A stretch of DNA of 64,000 bases from Myroides indicus (GCF_004364575.1 NZ_SOAG01000013.1:21576-85575), one strand, 5' to 3'; counted from the stretch's first letter, positions 35,356-44,877 are shown. Numbers and translations are program-made. Notes: generated from the sequence alone by a model not told the origin.

Positions 35356-37485
35356 TTATAACTTCATTGTCAATTGCAGGCGTTTTTTGGAATGGTCTAC
35401 TTCTAACACTTTAACCACTACGTGTTGATGCAGTTTTACTACTTCATTCACATCTGAAACAAAACCTTCTTTGAGTTGGGAAATATGCACCAAACCGCTT
35501 TCTTTAATTCCGATATCAACAAAACATCCAAAATTGGTAATATTATTCACAATTCCATTGTAAACTTTTCCTACTTCTACATCATTAATCGTACGCAAAG
35601 ACGGATCAAACTCCAATACTTTAGCTTTTTTTCTGGGGTCCAATCCTGGTTTTTCCAATTCTTTTAATAAGTCCTGAATATAGTGAATTCCAAATAGTGA
35701 TGAGGTATATTGATTAGAATTTATTTGTTGAATAAGAGATTTATTGCCAATTAAGTGCTCTGTATTTACTTTTAAATCTTTTGCCATTCGTTCCACCAAA
35801 GTATATGCTTCAGGATGTACTGCTGAATTATCCAGCACATAATCACTGTTTAATACCCGAACAAATGCTGCTGCCTGTTGATAAGCTTTGTCGCCTAATC
35901 GCGTAACCTTTTTAAGTTCTTTTCTGCTCTTGAAAGCTCCGTTTTCAGTCCGGTATTTTACAATATTTTCCGCCAATTTTTCTCCAATTCCGGAAACATA
36001 GCTCAGCAGCGAATGACTTGCTGTATTTAAGTTAATTCCCACTTTATTTACACAGCGCATTACTACATTGTCCAATTCCTGTTTTAACAAAGTCTGATCC
36101 ACATCGTGTTGATATTGTCCTACTCCTATAGATTTTGGTTCAATTTTTACCAATTCTGCCAAGGGGTCTTGCAATCTTCTTCCAATAGATACTGCTCCGC
36201 GAACTGTAACATCGTAATTTGGAAACTCTTCACGAGCGATTTTAGATGCTGAATAAACTGATGCTCCGGCTTCACTAACTACAAAAACCTGAATTGGTTT
36301 GTCAAAAGCAATTCTCTGAATAAAAAATTCTGTTTCTCGTGACGCTGTTCCATTACCAATTGCAATCGCTTCTATTTTATATGAATTTGCCATCGAGCGG
36401 ATTTTTTTGGAAGCCATTGCAGTATCTTTCTGAGGAGCATGCGGAAAAATAGTCTCGTTGTACAATAGGTTTCCATTTTCATCAATGCAAACTACTTTAC
36501 ATCCCGTTTTGAATCCGGGATCAATTGCAAGCACGCGCTTTTCTCCTAATGGTGCTGCTAATAATAACTGCGACAAATTATCTGAAAAAACGCCTATTGA
36601 CTGTAAATCAGCTTTTAATTTGTATTCCTGAAGAACTTCATTGGAAATAGCAGGTTCCAACAAACGCTTGTAAGCATCAGCAATAGCTTGTTTTATCTGC
36701 TTGGCGGTTTGTTCGTGATGCGGATATTTAACAATAGCTTCTTCAATAAAAAGCAAAGCTTCCTCTTTATCAATCGAAATATTTATTTTAACAAACCCTT
36801 CATTTACAGCTCTTAACATCGCTAATAAACGATGCGACGCTGTTTTATGCAAGGGTTCATTCCAATCAAAATATTGTTCGTATTTCTGAGCAGCTTCTTC
36901 CTCTTTTTTTGCTTTAACTACTTTAGTTGAAATTTCAGACTGACGCTGAAATTTACGTCTAAGCGTTTTTCTTACATAAATATTTTCATTAACCCATTCG
37001 GCAATAATATCACGTGCTCCTTGTAAAGCGCTTTCAGAAGAATTGACTTGACTGTTTAAAAACTTTTCTGCCGAATACGTCAAATCATCTGTTTTTTGCG
37101 CCATGATTATTTTTGCCAAAGGTTCTAATCCGTTTTCGCGAGCGACATCTGCTTTTGTCTTTCTCTTCTTTTTAAACGGAAGATAAATATCTTCTATTTC
37201 ATTCAAATCAAAAGATTGAATGATTTTTTCTTTTAACGGATCTGTTAATTGTCCTTGCTCTTCAATAGAAGCTAAAATAGCTTCTTTTCTTTTGACAATT
37301 GTATCAAACTGAATTGAAAATTTTTGAATCTGTTCAACCTGAACTTCATCTAAATTCCCGGTGTAATCCTTTCGGTATCGGGCTATAAACGGAATGGTAC
37401 AATCTTCGGAAAACAATTCCAAAGTACTCTGTATTGATTGTTCAGGAACAACGATTTGTTGTTTTATGTATTGAATTTTATCCAT
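35356..37485 (-). CDS. tex: Tex-family RNA-binding transcriptional accessory protein
   Basis: A 709-residue nucleic-acid-binding protein of the Tex/Spt6-like family that affects transcription and virulence gene expression in other bacteria. N-terminal helical domain with PFIARYRKD (about 33), an RNase H-like YqgF fold with VLAIDPGFKTGCKV (about 319) and IGNGTASRETE, a helix-hairpin-helix part with NTASHSLLSYVSGIG, and a C-terminal S1 RNA-binding domain (about 637-707) beginning VGKVYNGIVNNI. Complete and of typical length. It is divergent from a DUF1294 gene and ends near the tatA terminator. Confidence 0.94.
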   Translation of the reverse strand: MDKIQYIKQQIVVPEQSIQSTLELFSEDCTIPFIARYRKDYTGNLDEVQVEQIQKFSIQFDTIVKRKEAILASIEEQGQLTDPLKEKIIQSFDLNEIEDIYLPFKKKRKTKADVARENGLEPLAKIIMAQKTDDLTYSAEKFLNSQVNSSESALQGARDIIAEWVNENIYVRKTLRRKFQRQSEISTKVVKAKKEEEAAQKYEQYFDWNEPLHKTASHRLLAMLRAVNEGFVKINISIDKEEALLFIEEAIVKYPHHEQTAKQIKQAIADAYKRLLEPAISNEVLQEYKLKADLQSIGVFSDNLSQLLLAAPLGEKRVLAIDPGFKTGCKVVCIDENGNLLYNETIFPHAPQKDTAMASKKIRSMANSYKIEAIAIGNGTASRETEFFIQRIAFDKPIQVFVVSEAGASVYSASKIAREEFPNYDVTVRGAVSIGRRLQDPLAELVKIEPKSIGVGQYQHDVDQTLLKQELDNVVMRCVNKVGINLNTASHSLLSYVSGIGEKLAENIVKYRTENGAFKSRKELKKVTRLGDKAYQQAAAFVRVLNSDYVLDNSAVHPEAYTLVERMAKDLKVNTEHLIGNKSLIQQINSNQYTSSLFGIHYIQDLLKELEKPGLDPRKKAKVLEFDPSLRTINDVEVGKVYNGIVNNITNFGCFVDIGIKESGLVHISQLKEGFVSDVNEVVKLHQHVVVKVLEVDHSKKRLQLTMKL

Positions 37486-37486
37486 C

Positions 37487-37519
37487 TTGCTTTATCAGAC
37501 TGCTAAAATACTACCTTTG
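37487..37519 (+). promoter_or_regulatory. Promoter for the DUF1294 gene
   Basis: TTG (37487-37489), 22-base spacer and TACCTTTG (37512-37519), ending 16 bases before the ATG at 37536. It rules out the longer frame starting at 37434. Confidence 0.55.
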
Positions 37520-37535
37520 CAGCAATTATTGTCAC

Positions 37536-37811
37536 ATGAAATTTGTATTCCTTTACTTGATTACCGTTAATTATATAGCATTCAGCTTATATCATCTGGA
37601 TAAAGAACGAGCAATAAAAGGCAAGCGAAGAATCTCAGAAAAAAATCTGCTCACAATAACAGCTCTTGGAGGAACATTAGGAGCGTGGATCGGTATGAAT
37701 AAATATAAGCATAAAACTAAAAAGCTCTCTTTTAAGTTATGGTTTTATGCGATTGCTGCTTTACAAATTTTATTGTTTTTTGCGTTTTATAAACGAAAAT
37801 TATTTATTTAA
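37536..37811 (+). CDS. DUF1294 family small membrane protein
   Basis: A 91-residue membrane protein with two hydrophobic segments: an N-terminal one (about 3-18) and one at about 67-84, separated by a basic loop with DKERAIKGKRRISEKNLL and GGTLGAWIGM, the DUF1294 pattern (KRRI/PE and GGxxGA). Function unknown, probably inner membrane. The start ATG is set by the promoter just upstream. The 3' end overlaps the convergent XRE regulator by 8 bases. Confidence 0.82.
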   Translation: MKFVFLYLITVNYIAFSLYHLDKERAIKGKRRISEKNLLTITALGGTLGAWIGMNKYKHKTKKLSFKLWFYAIAALQILLFFAFYKRKLFI

Positions 37812-38376
37812 TAAATCGGATAATAGCCGGATAAAAGTTTTTTACAGTTCCTTTAGAAATACGGACAGCATTAATAATCGGATATAAGAGATTGATGATT
37901 CCTAATAAAAAAAGAGCAATAAAAACAGCTTCAAAACTGATGATTTTTTCTCTATTTGTTATTTTTATAAATACTCCAATGAATAGAATAAAAGAAGTAA
38001 TAATGGAATACAGAATCTGAAAATTAAGAATATTTACACCTTGTTCATTAACATGCTCAGTCTTGTTTTTATTAGAAAGCCACAAAATTAATGGTAAAAT
38101 AATATTTCCGATTGCCAGAAAGCTTCCCAACATTATGGAAATATGCATCCAGATAAGAAAAGTACGATCTTCTGTTTTTTCAAAATTTATGATTTCGTCA
38201 GGCGTTACTCCCAAGGCATCACAAATCAGTTTCAATGTTCCTCCTCTCGGAGTTGTTTCATTCGTTTCAATCCGTTGAATAGTGCGTACATTTACTTTTG
38301 CCAAGTCAGCTAACTGCTCTTGTGATAGTGCTTTTTGTTTTCTTAATTGCGTAATTTTAATTCCTATTGTTTCCAT
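37804..38376 (-). CDS. XRE-family helix-turn-helix regulator with membrane domain
   Basis: A 190-residue protein with an N-terminal Cro/C1-type DNA-binding domain (about 5-58: QLADLAKVNVRTIQRIE is the helix-turn-helix) and a C-terminal half with three to four membrane helices resembling DUF4870. It is therefore a membrane-tethered regulator. The target is unknown. It converges with the DUF1294 gene (8-base overlap) and carries a promoter at 38402-38409. Similar HTH-DUF4870 fusions are common in flavobacteria. Confidence 0.85.
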   Translation of the reverse strand: METIGIKITQLRKQKALSQEQLADLAKVNVRTIQRIETNETTPRGGTLKLICDALGVTPDEIINFEKTEDRTFLIWMHISIMLGSFLAIGNIILPLILWLSNKNKTEHVNEQGVNILNFQILYSIITSFILFIGVFIKITNREKIISFEAVFIALFLLGIINLLYPIINAVRISKGTVKNFYPAIIRFIK

Positions 38377-38401
38377 ATAAATTTGATTAAGTTTTATACT
38401 G

Positions 38402-38409
38402 CAAAGCTA
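38402..38409 (-). promoter_or_regulatory. Bacteroidota -7 element for the XRE regulator
   Basis: Minus strand TAGCTTTG, 25 bases before the ATG, matching TAnnTTTG. Confidence 0.45.
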
Positions 38410-38500
38410 CTTTCTGCAGTAAAAAAACCTAACGGCAACATACCGACATTTACCCGACATTTGTGTCAGAATCAAGAAAACTAAAGAGTTTTAAGAACAA

Positions 38501-38525
38501 AATGCTGAAATTTATTTTCAGCATT
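38501..38525. terminator. Possible terminator after rpiB
   Basis: Arms AATGCTGAAA and TTTCAGCATT with a short AT loop; on the minus strand it lies 28 bases after the rpiB stop and is followed by a weak T run. Confidence 0.5.
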
Positions 38526-38552
38526 CAATATTTTATTTTTTTAGCTTGCTGC

Positions 38553-38984
38553 TTAGGAGCAAGCAATCTTATTGACCCGGTTAGCATGACGCCCTCCTTC
38601 AAAATCAGTACTTAAGAAAGCTTCAACCATTTCAACAGCTTGCTGTATTGCAACAAAACGAGCAGGAATAGAAATCACATTCGCATCATTGTGCTGACGT
38701 GCCAGTATAGCTATTTCTTTTATCCAACACAATGCACATCTAACTCCTTGATGTTTATTTGCAGTAATTGCTATACCGTTTCCGCTACCGCAAATGACAA
38801 CACCAAAATCTGCATTTTTCGTTTCTACATCCATAGCTACTTTGTGTCCAAAATCAGGATAATCCACAGATTCAAATGTATCCGTTCCGTAATTTACAAC
38901 TTCATACCCCTTTGCTTCCAGTATCTTTACAATTGCTGCTTTGTATTCAGGACCGGCATGGTCATTTCCTATAGCTATTTTCAT
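38553..38984 (-). CDS. rpiB: Ribose-5-phosphate isomerase B
   Basis: Pentose phosphate pathway isomerase interconverting ribose 5-phosphate and ribulose 5-phosphate. The 143-residue sequence has GNDHAGPEYKAAI (phosphate-binding start), VDYPDFGHKVA, GVVICGSGNGIAITANKHQGVRCALC (the catalytic Cys and the glycine loop) and ARQHNDANVISIPAR. Standard RpiB/LacA length. Transcribed alone from a promoter at 39011-39018; it lies between the XRE regulator and the CHAT operon. Confidence 0.95.
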   Translation of the reverse strand: MKIAIGNDHAGPEYKAAIVKILEAKGYEVVNYGTDTFESVDYPDFGHKVAMDVETKNADFGVVICGSGNGIAITANKHQGVRCALCWIKEIAILARQHNDANVISIPARFVAIQQAVEMVEAFLSTDFEGGRHANRVNKIACS

Positions 38985-39010
38985 GTTAAAAGATGTTTCT
39001 TTATTGCTTA

Positions 39011-39018
39011 CAAAAGTA
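39011..39018 (-). promoter_or_regulatory. Bacteroidota -7 element for rpiB
   Basis: Minus strand TACTTTTG matching TAnnTTTG, 26 bases before the ATG. Confidence 0.45.
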
Positions 39019-39075
39019 TAAATTATTTATGTTTAAAATTTATTTTTATAACCTAAACTGTATTTTACTTTTATC

Positions 39076-42000
39076 TTAATTAACTCTCTTTTTTCTCCGC
39101 ATTCTTAAAAACAGGATAATTCCGGCTGATAATAAAACTGCTGATAAAATAGTTTTATAATTTCTCTCAGATGAACTTTTATCCAGTTCTACAGGTTTTT
39201 CATCTCCTGATAACACAAATCCAGCCCAATAAAAAGGATGTGTAAGCTTTTCTTCTTTAGTGTTTTTAAGATAATTTAGTTTTGCTTGTTGCAAGGCGAT
39301 GGCTTTATCCTGACCTTTTTGAAGATTTTTGTAAAACGCAATCATAATTTCTTTAGTAGATTGATCAGGAGCATTCCAAAGGCTTGCCACCGTAGAAGAA
39401 ATGCCTGCAGTCGTAAATGCCTGACGCATTGAAACTAAATTCACTCCGTCTTTAAATCCTCCAACTCCTGTATTACAAGCGCTTAAAACGGCTAAATCAG
39501 CATTAAAATTTAGCCCATATAATTCTGAAATATACATTTCATAATCTTCTTCAAAATTTGAAAAGATAAGATTACTCAGTTCGGGATCTTCATTGTTTAA
39601 GTTAGAGTGCATCGCCAAATGGAGAATAGAAATATCATTTTCTAAAGCTTTAAAATTAGTTTTAGATGCCACATCTCCTAAATATAATTTCCCTGGAATA
39701 AATTTTGCTATTTCTTTTATTTCTTCTTCAGCTCCTGATAACGCATAAGTTTCCCCTCGAACAGCAAGTTGGCTTTCTGTTCTTTCTCCTGAATATTTCG
39801 GAGCAAAAAACACTGCTTTTCTGTTTTGTGGAATATTTGATTCAGTTTTTGAAATACTCAAAAAATAAAGGCTGGAAACATAAGAAATAGTATGGTTTTC
39901 TATTAAATATTGGCTGTTATTTACCAAAAGTTCAAATGGTAAATAATGCAGTATATCATCAGATATAATCACAGTAGGGTTTGTGGTATTAAAGTCATCT
40001 TCAAATAATTTTGCGTAAAGAGCCTCTCCTTTTTCTTTGATAGTGTTTATAGATACATCCAAACTATTTACAAGAGATAAATAATACTCAATTTCTTGTT
40101 TTAAAGTCAGATAGTCTTTAATCACCTGATAACTCACTTTATTATTGTTAATTATGACTTTGAACAGTTTATCTCCAATAGCTCTAAATTTGATAATATT
40201 TTTTTGCGGTAAAACACTAACATCAATATCTGGTGTAGTAAGTAAACTGCTCAATTTATGTTGATGGAGTAACTTCTCGTTTATTTTTTTTAATTCAACT
40301 TCTTTTTCAAATATTTGTTGCTTTATATCACTATCCTTAGATTTTAAAAATTCTTTTTTAAGAAAAGTAAGATAAGATCTGACATATTGCTCTTCTTCTA
40401 TTAATTTGTAAAGCTCTGTACTTCCCGCTATTTCTCTTTTTAACAAAAAAGTATTTATGAATTCTTGAGAGGCAACTACTTCCATAAAATTCAGTAAGCG
40501 ATTGTTCTCTTCTAAAGAAAAGTTTCGATACATACCTACAGTCATCAATCCACTGGTAATTTTATCTACAACCTGTTTCAAATCTTTATTTAAAGGAATA
40601 TTACCAATATTGCTTTCAAATTGCCTCAAAGCCATCCAATATAGCTTTTCTTCCTCTATAGAATATTTGCCATAATAATTTCGAAATGCTTTTGCAAGAT
40701 TAGCTAAGCCTTCTGCATCAGTAATAACATAACCAGAGGTAAAATCTGCTGTTGAACTCTTTGGAAAATGCAGTTTTGAATTTTCATTTGAAATCGCTTT
40801 CAATAGTTGATTAACAGTTCCGATGGCTTCTTCTATTTTGTCCAAAGCAAGCAGGGATTCAACTTTTAATTCAATTTGATAAGGCTCAAGACTATCTGTT
40901 TCTTCTATCTCATTTATTATTTTTAAAGCTTGATTGTAATCTTTGTTTAAAAAGTGCGCTTTTGCTAAATCTAAGTAAAGGCTGGCTCTTGTTCCTCCGG
41001 TATGAATAGCCGTTTTATCAATTTTTACCTTTAAAGCTTTATCAATAATCGATTTTACCTTATCAAAATCATACTCCCAATTCAAATAATATCGCCCTAA
41101 ACTTCTAAGTATTTCGGTATATTGGTTTTTTTCTGTTTGATCAAGCAGGTTGTTCTTTGCAATAGATTCTACCTTATTAAACACGTCTAGCATTTTAGCC
41201 TGTTCTCCGGTATCCCGATAAATAATTATTAAGTCGCCAAATATTGTGAGTTCTGTTTTGAACCCTATATAATGCATAGTGCCTGAATGAAATTCTGTCT
41301 TATTATTATTATAAATTTGCAGAGCTTTGTTTAAATACCCTTCTGCACTTTTATAGTTTCTATACCTTCTTTCATTTTTTGCTAAACTTGTATAAGTACC
41401 GATAAAATATTCAAGATCAGGCTCCGATATAGAAGAAAAAGCATTTTCAGCCTTATTTAAATACAGTTTTTCTTTTTGTGGAATATCTAAAAATCCAATA
41501 CTATAAATCAAAGCTAAATTAGAATATAAATAGCCTACAAGATTATAATCCTGTTCTTCTTTTATTTGGTATTGGTCAAATAAAGCGATTGCTTGTTCTA
41601 AAGTTGTTATAGCTTTCTGGTAATTACCAGATAATATCCCCATATAGCTAGATCCATGCATAGTATTAAGCAATAACAGGGTATCTATCTCTGAACTTTT
41701 AAGATGATAATCGATCGATTTATTTAGATACCTCTCAGTATCTTCTTGATTTCGCATATAATTAAATGCAGCAAGATTTAAATCCCAATATGCTTTGCTG
41801 ATTCTTTCAGGACTAGCATTGGCAATTTGAAGAACAGTAACAGCTTCTTGCATTAATAGGTAAGCTTCAGAATTTGCTTTTTTACTTTTGCTAAAATCTG
41901 CTTCTGCTTGCGTAAACATCTGCAGTCCAAGTAGCATTTTTTGTGTATTTTCTCTTTCTTTTTTAGCTGATTCAATCGCTTTTGCTCTGTAAGAAAGTGC

Positions 42001-42123
42001 TTGTTCAAATTGTAATTTTTTATCTAAAGAATCTGCAATTTTAGTAAATTCTTCCCACGAAGACTGTGCACAGACAGAATAACATATGAGAGTTATAAAA
42101 TAAAAAATATTTGGTTTTTTCAT
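39076..42123 (-). CDS. Exported TPR-CHAT caspase-like protein with C-terminal membrane anchor
   Basis: A 1015-residue protein. An N-terminal signal peptide (about 1-19) is followed by a long helical TPR-type region (about 25-480), a helical linker, a CHAT domain (about 700-970) and a C-terminal membrane helix (about 990-1006) ending in RMRRKKR. The CHAT dyad is intact: His839 in HLAMHS and Cys883 in LSACNTG, spaced 44 residues as in clan CD proteases. Signal peptide plus a C-terminal helix with a positive cytoplasmic tail places the protease in the periplasm. It lies 32 bases after a TPR/TM protein and an ECF sigma gene in one operon. Substrate unknown. Confidence 0.85.
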   Translation of the reverse strand: MKKPNIFYFITLICYSVCAQSSWEEFTKIADSLDKKLQFEQALSYRAKAIESAKKERENTQKMLLGLQMFTQAEADFSKSKKANSEAYLLMQEAVTVLQIANASPERISKAYWDLNLAAFNYMRNQEDTERYLNKSIDYHLKSSEIDTLLLLNTMHGSSYMGILSGNYQKAITTLEQAIALFDQYQIKEEQDYNLVGYLYSNLALIYSIGFLDIPQKEKLYLNKAENAFSSISEPDLEYFIGTYTSLAKNERRYRNYKSAEGYLNKALQIYNNNKTEFHSGTMHYIGFKTELTIFGDLIIIYRDTGEQAKMLDVFNKVESIAKNNLLDQTEKNQYTEILRSLGRYYLNWEYDFDKVKSIIDKALKVKIDKTAIHTGGTRASLYLDLAKAHFLNKDYNQALKIINEIEETDSLEPYQIELKVESLLALDKIEEAIGTVNQLLKAISNENSKLHFPKSSTADFTSGYVITDAEGLANLAKAFRNYYGKYSIEEEKLYWMALRQFESNIGNIPLNKDLKQVVDKITSGLMTVGMYRNFSLEENNRLLNFMEVVASQEFINTFLLKREIAGSTELYKLIEEEQYVRSYLTFLKKEFLKSKDSDIKQQIFEKEVELKKINEKLLHQHKLSSLLTTPDIDVSVLPQKNIIKFRAIGDKLFKVIINNNKVSYQVIKDYLTLKQEIEYYLSLVNSLDVSINTIKEKGEALYAKLFEDDFNTTNPTVIISDDILHYLPFELLVNNSQYLIENHTISYVSSLYFLSISKTESNIPQNRKAVFFAPKYSGERTESQLAVRGETYALSGAEEEIKEIAKFIPGKLYLGDVASKTNFKALENDISILHLAMHSNLNNEDPELSNLIFSNFEEDYEMYISELYGLNFNADLAVLSACNTGVGGFKDGVNLVSMRQAFTTAGISSTVASLWNAPDQSTKEIMIAFYKNLQKGQDKAIALQQAKLNYLKNTKEEKLTHPFYWAGFVLSGDEKPVELDKSSSERNYKTILSAVLLSAGIILFLRMRRKKRVN

Positions 42124-42155
42124 AATAAAAACATCAACATTGCCTAAGAAATATA

Positions 42156-42857
42156 TTACTTGAGCTTCAACATTATTTTTTGAGCATCTGATGCTCTTGT
42201 CTGATCATTTTTTATAACCTTTTTTAAGTAAATAATCGATTTATCTTTATCTCTGATTTTTAAATATCCCAAAGCAAGATACCAGTTAATCTGATTCTTG
42301 TATTTTTCAGAAGATTGTAAATCAAAACTTTTCATTATTTCAATAGCTTTTTCAATTTGATGGTCTCCCATTAGGCTCATCGCATAATAAAAATGTGCGT
42401 CTTCGGTTTGCAAAGCTCCAAAAGCCTTAGCAGCTTCTCTATAATTACGGCTGTCGTAGTAGTTAAATGCCTTTGCTATGCTTTCTTCTGAGCCATTAAA
42501 ATCGCGAACGGTTGGTGCAACAATATTTGGATAAATTTCAAAATTTTCAACATATATTTTTTCATAGTTGACAGGCTGGTTAAAAAGCCATAATAAACCT
42601 GCTCCAACAACAAAAACAGCTGCAATTTTCCACCATAATGAAAGGAATCGTTTATTTTGTTTGTTTTGTTCCAAACTTTGCAGACGCTGTTTAAGCCTTT
42701 CACGCTCTTCTTTTTCTATTGCTTTCCGAATTTCTAAATGAAAACTAACTTCGCTTTTAAACTCAGAATCTCTATCCATCAGCTGTTTTATTATTTCTAA
42801 CTCTTCAGCAGTGGCTTTCTTTTGAATATATTTTTCTATTAAATCTGAGGTATTCAT
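42156..42857 (-). CDS. One-TM protein with C-terminal TPR, possible anti-sigma factor
   Basis: A 233-residue protein: a soluble N-terminal part (about 1-70) beginning with an anti-sigma-like segment (DLIEKYIQKKATAEELEII), one membrane helix (about 75-92) and a periplasmic TPR-rich C-terminal part (about 125-230). It overlaps the ECF sigma gene by 4 bases (ATGA), so they are translationally coupled. Position and topology fit a membrane anti-sigma factor that senses a periplasmic partner, possibly the TPR-CHAT protein encoded next. No FecR or zinc-binding anti-sigma domain is visible, so the role is inferred. Confidence 0.7.
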   Translation of the reverse strand: MNTSDLIEKYIQKKATAEELEIIKQLMDRDSEFKSEVSFHLEIRKAIEKEERERLKQRLQSLEQNKQNKRFLSLWWKIAAVFVVGAGLLWLFNQPVNYEKIYVENFEIYPNIVAPTVRDFNGSEESIAKAFNYYDSRNYREAAKAFGALQTEDAHFYYAMSLMGDHQIEKAIEIMKSFDLQSSEKYKNQINWYLALGYLKIRDKDKSIIYLKKVIKNDQTRASDAQKIMLKLK

Positions 42858-43399
42858 CTTAATTTCAATACTATTTCTTTTAGTTGTTTAATACAGCGAG
42901 ATTTTTGACTTTTTACAACATCTTTTGAGGTGTAGTTTAAACGATTTTTAATCTCTTCTATGGATAAGTTTTCATAATAAAACATTTTTAGAACCTCCTG
43001 ACATCTTGTTCCTAATCCCTGATATCCTTTTTGTACTTTTTCTATATTTTCTTCCTTAAGCAAAAAATCCTCTTCATTATCTTCTTTAAAAAGAAACTCA
43101 TAATCGGAAAATCTCTCCTTTGTTGTTGCTTTTATTTTTAGACTGTTGTATATCTTATACTTACCAATAGCAAACAAATAAGTCTTTAACGAACTTGTCA
43201 GAGAAACCAATTTTCCTGAAATAATATTTTCATACAATACAATGATACTATCTTGATAAATATCAACAACATCTTCATCATTTACGGAAAAACGCGAGGC
43301 ATAAGCCACAAAATCCTTTTTATATAAAATGTAAACCTCTTCTATGACGCGTTGATCTCCTGATTGTATCTGTTCTAATAAGCTTTTTTCCCTACTCAT
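42854..43399 (-). CDS. ECF-type RNA polymerase sigma factor
   Basis: A 181-residue sigma-70 family factor of the extracytoplasmic-function class. Region 2 (about 15-85) includes VYILYKKDFVAYASRF and DVVDIYQDSIIVLYENI, and region 4 (about 120-175) has LGTRCQEVLKMFYYENLSIEEI and a helix-turn-helix with YTSKDVVKSQKSRCIKQL. It is the first gene of the operon with the TPR/TM protein and the TPR-CHAT protein. A possible promoter (43513-43520) lies about 115 bases upstream. Targets are unknown; the divergent lipoprotein gene is a candidate. Confidence 0.92.
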   Translation of the reverse strand: MSREKSLLEQIQSGDQRVIEEVYILYKKDFVAYASRFSVNDEDVVDIYQDSIIVLYENIISGKLVSLTSSLKTYLFAIGKYKIYNSLKIKATTKERFSDYEFLFKEDNEEDFLLKEENIEKVQKGYQGLGTRCQEVLKMFYYENLSIEEIKNRLNYTSKDVVKSQKSRCIKQLKEIVLKLR

Positions 43400-43512
43400 T
43401 TATATCTTAAAACTGTTGAAGTAAACATTTTTTAAAAAATAATTAAAAAAGATGTTTACCATTTCTCTTTGTCGCTATAAACTATATAAAGCAAACAAAT
43501 ATATTATATCTG

Positions 43513-43520
43513 CAAAGCTA
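43513..43520 (-). promoter_or_regulatory. Possible -7 element for the sigma/CHAT operon
   Basis: Minus strand TAGCTTTG, 114 bases upstream of the sigma start, in the gap shared with the divergent lipoprotein gene. Confidence 0.35.
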
Positions 43521-43608
43521 TACTTTTTTATGATAAAATAATAAAACATATCTAAAGTAGAATATATTTTGAATTAAAAAAATTTTAAAATAATTAATAT
43601 TTAAAACT

Positions 43609-44853
43609 ATGAATTGGACAAAATCAAATTATTTAAAAAAATTCTATGCTGTAGGAATAATAACAGCAGGATTATTGTTTGGAGCTTGTAGCACAGATGA
43701 CGGAGGGGGGATCCTAGATCCGGATGATAAGGAACCAATTGTACAAACCGATCCGCCGATTGTACTGGATTGTGATTACTTTAACGGTGAAGATCGTGTT
43801 TTGACTGACAATCCTAATGCAGCAGTGGATTATATCATTACTTGTGTAATGACAGTAAGAAATGCTGACATCAAAATTGAACCAGGTGTAGTAATTGAAT
43901 TTGAACAAGATGCCGGAATTGAAATTGATGGCTTTAATACGACAAAGGCTTCTTTTTCAGCAATAGGTACAAGCGATCAGCCTGTTATTTTTAGAGGAAA
44001 AACTAAAGAAAAAGGGTATTGGCGAGGACTTTTCTTTGACAGCAATAGTCCTTTGAACAAGTTAAGCTATGTTCATGTACAAGACGCTGGTGGAAAACAA
44101 TTTAATAGTAATGGGGATTTAGGAGCTGTAATTACTTATTCGGGTTCTTCATTAGTATTAGAAAACTCATTTATTTCGAATAGTAAAACCAATGGCTTTC
44201 AAGCCGATTATGGCGGAATTAACTTAACATTGAAAAACAATGTTTTTACGAACAATAATGTGCCAGTACAAATCACTCCACAATTAATTGATGCAGTTAA
44301 TAATACCAATGATTACAAAGGAAATACAAAGGACTATGTAGTTATTAAACCTTATACTCAAACAATTAACACCCCTTCTACTTGGCATAAAATCAATGTG
44401 CCCTATGAAGTTTTGTCGACCAGTGTGAAAGGAATAGGCGTAAACAGCTTACTGACGATTGAACCAGGCGTAGTGATTGAATTTGGTGCAGGAACTTTTC
44501 TGAAAATCGAAGAAAACGGTGGTGGATTGAAAGCTGTAGGAACAACCAATGATCCGATCATTTTAACAGGAACTTCAAAAGTTAGCAAAGCTTGGAGGGG
44601 AATTAATATAGAAAGCAAGCATTCCGAAAATGAAATTGCATTTGCAGAATTCCATTATTCAGGACTTGATGCACCCACGGGAAATATATGGTTATGGTAT
44701 GAAAGTTTGCTCAACATACATGATGTGAAATTTAAAAATATTAATGGTTGCGGCATTAATTATCGATTGCTTGGTACGCCTGGTGATGCAAATTTGATTA
44801 TTGGATCTAATATTACGGTGAACAATGAAGGTTGTGTTTCAGTAGTATGGTAA
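43609..44853 (+). CDS. Right-handed beta-helix lipoprotein with two repeats
   Basis: A 414-residue exported lipoprotein. The signal peptide ends in the lipobox LFGAC, followed by an Asp/Pro-rich linker. Two similar beta-helix units begin KIEPGVVIEFEQDAG (about 87) and TIEPGVVIEFGAGTF (about 283), each containing an AIGT or AVGT step, a W-R-G turn and PVIF/PIIL strands; such right-handed parallel helices often bind or cut polysaccharide. No catalytic residues can be named. It is divergent from the sigma-CHAT operon and opens the run of exported proteins to 52 kb. Function unknown. Confidence 0.78.
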   Translation: MNWTKSNYLKKFYAVGIITAGLLFGACSTDDGGGILDPDDKEPIVQTDPPIVLDCDYFNGEDRVLTDNPNAAVDYIITCVMTVRNADIKIEPGVVIEFEQDAGIEIDGFNTTKASFSAIGTSDQPVIFRGKTKEKGYWRGLFFDSNSPLNKLSYVHVQDAGGKQFNSNGDLGAVITYSGSSLVLENSFISNSKTNGFQADYGGINLTLKNNVFTNNNVPVQITPQLIDAVNNTNDYKGNTKDYVVIKPYTQTINTPSTWHKINVPYEVLSTSVKGIGVNSLLTIEPGVVIEFGAGTFLKIEENGGGLKAVGTTNDPIILTGTSKVSKAWRGINIESKHSENEIAFAEFHYSGLDAPTGNIWLWYESLLNIHDVKFKNINGCGINYRLLGTPGDANLIIGSNITVNNEGCVSVVW

Positions 44854-44877
44854 AGTGCTCTTTATAATAATCTAAAT

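Noticed and set aside
37434..37535. Longer start for the DUF1294 gene
   Set aside because: Lies upstream of a good promoter and overlaps the start of tex; no family similarity.
37536..38376. XRE regulator plus small membrane gene as a toxin-antitoxin or defence pair
   Set aside because: The genes are convergent with separate promoters, and both families are ordinary housekeeping-type membrane proteins.
39076..42123. TPR-CHAT protein as part of a CRISPR or gasdermin defence system
   Set aside because: No Cas, gasdermin or nuclease partner is adjacent, and the signal peptide and anchor point to the periplasm.
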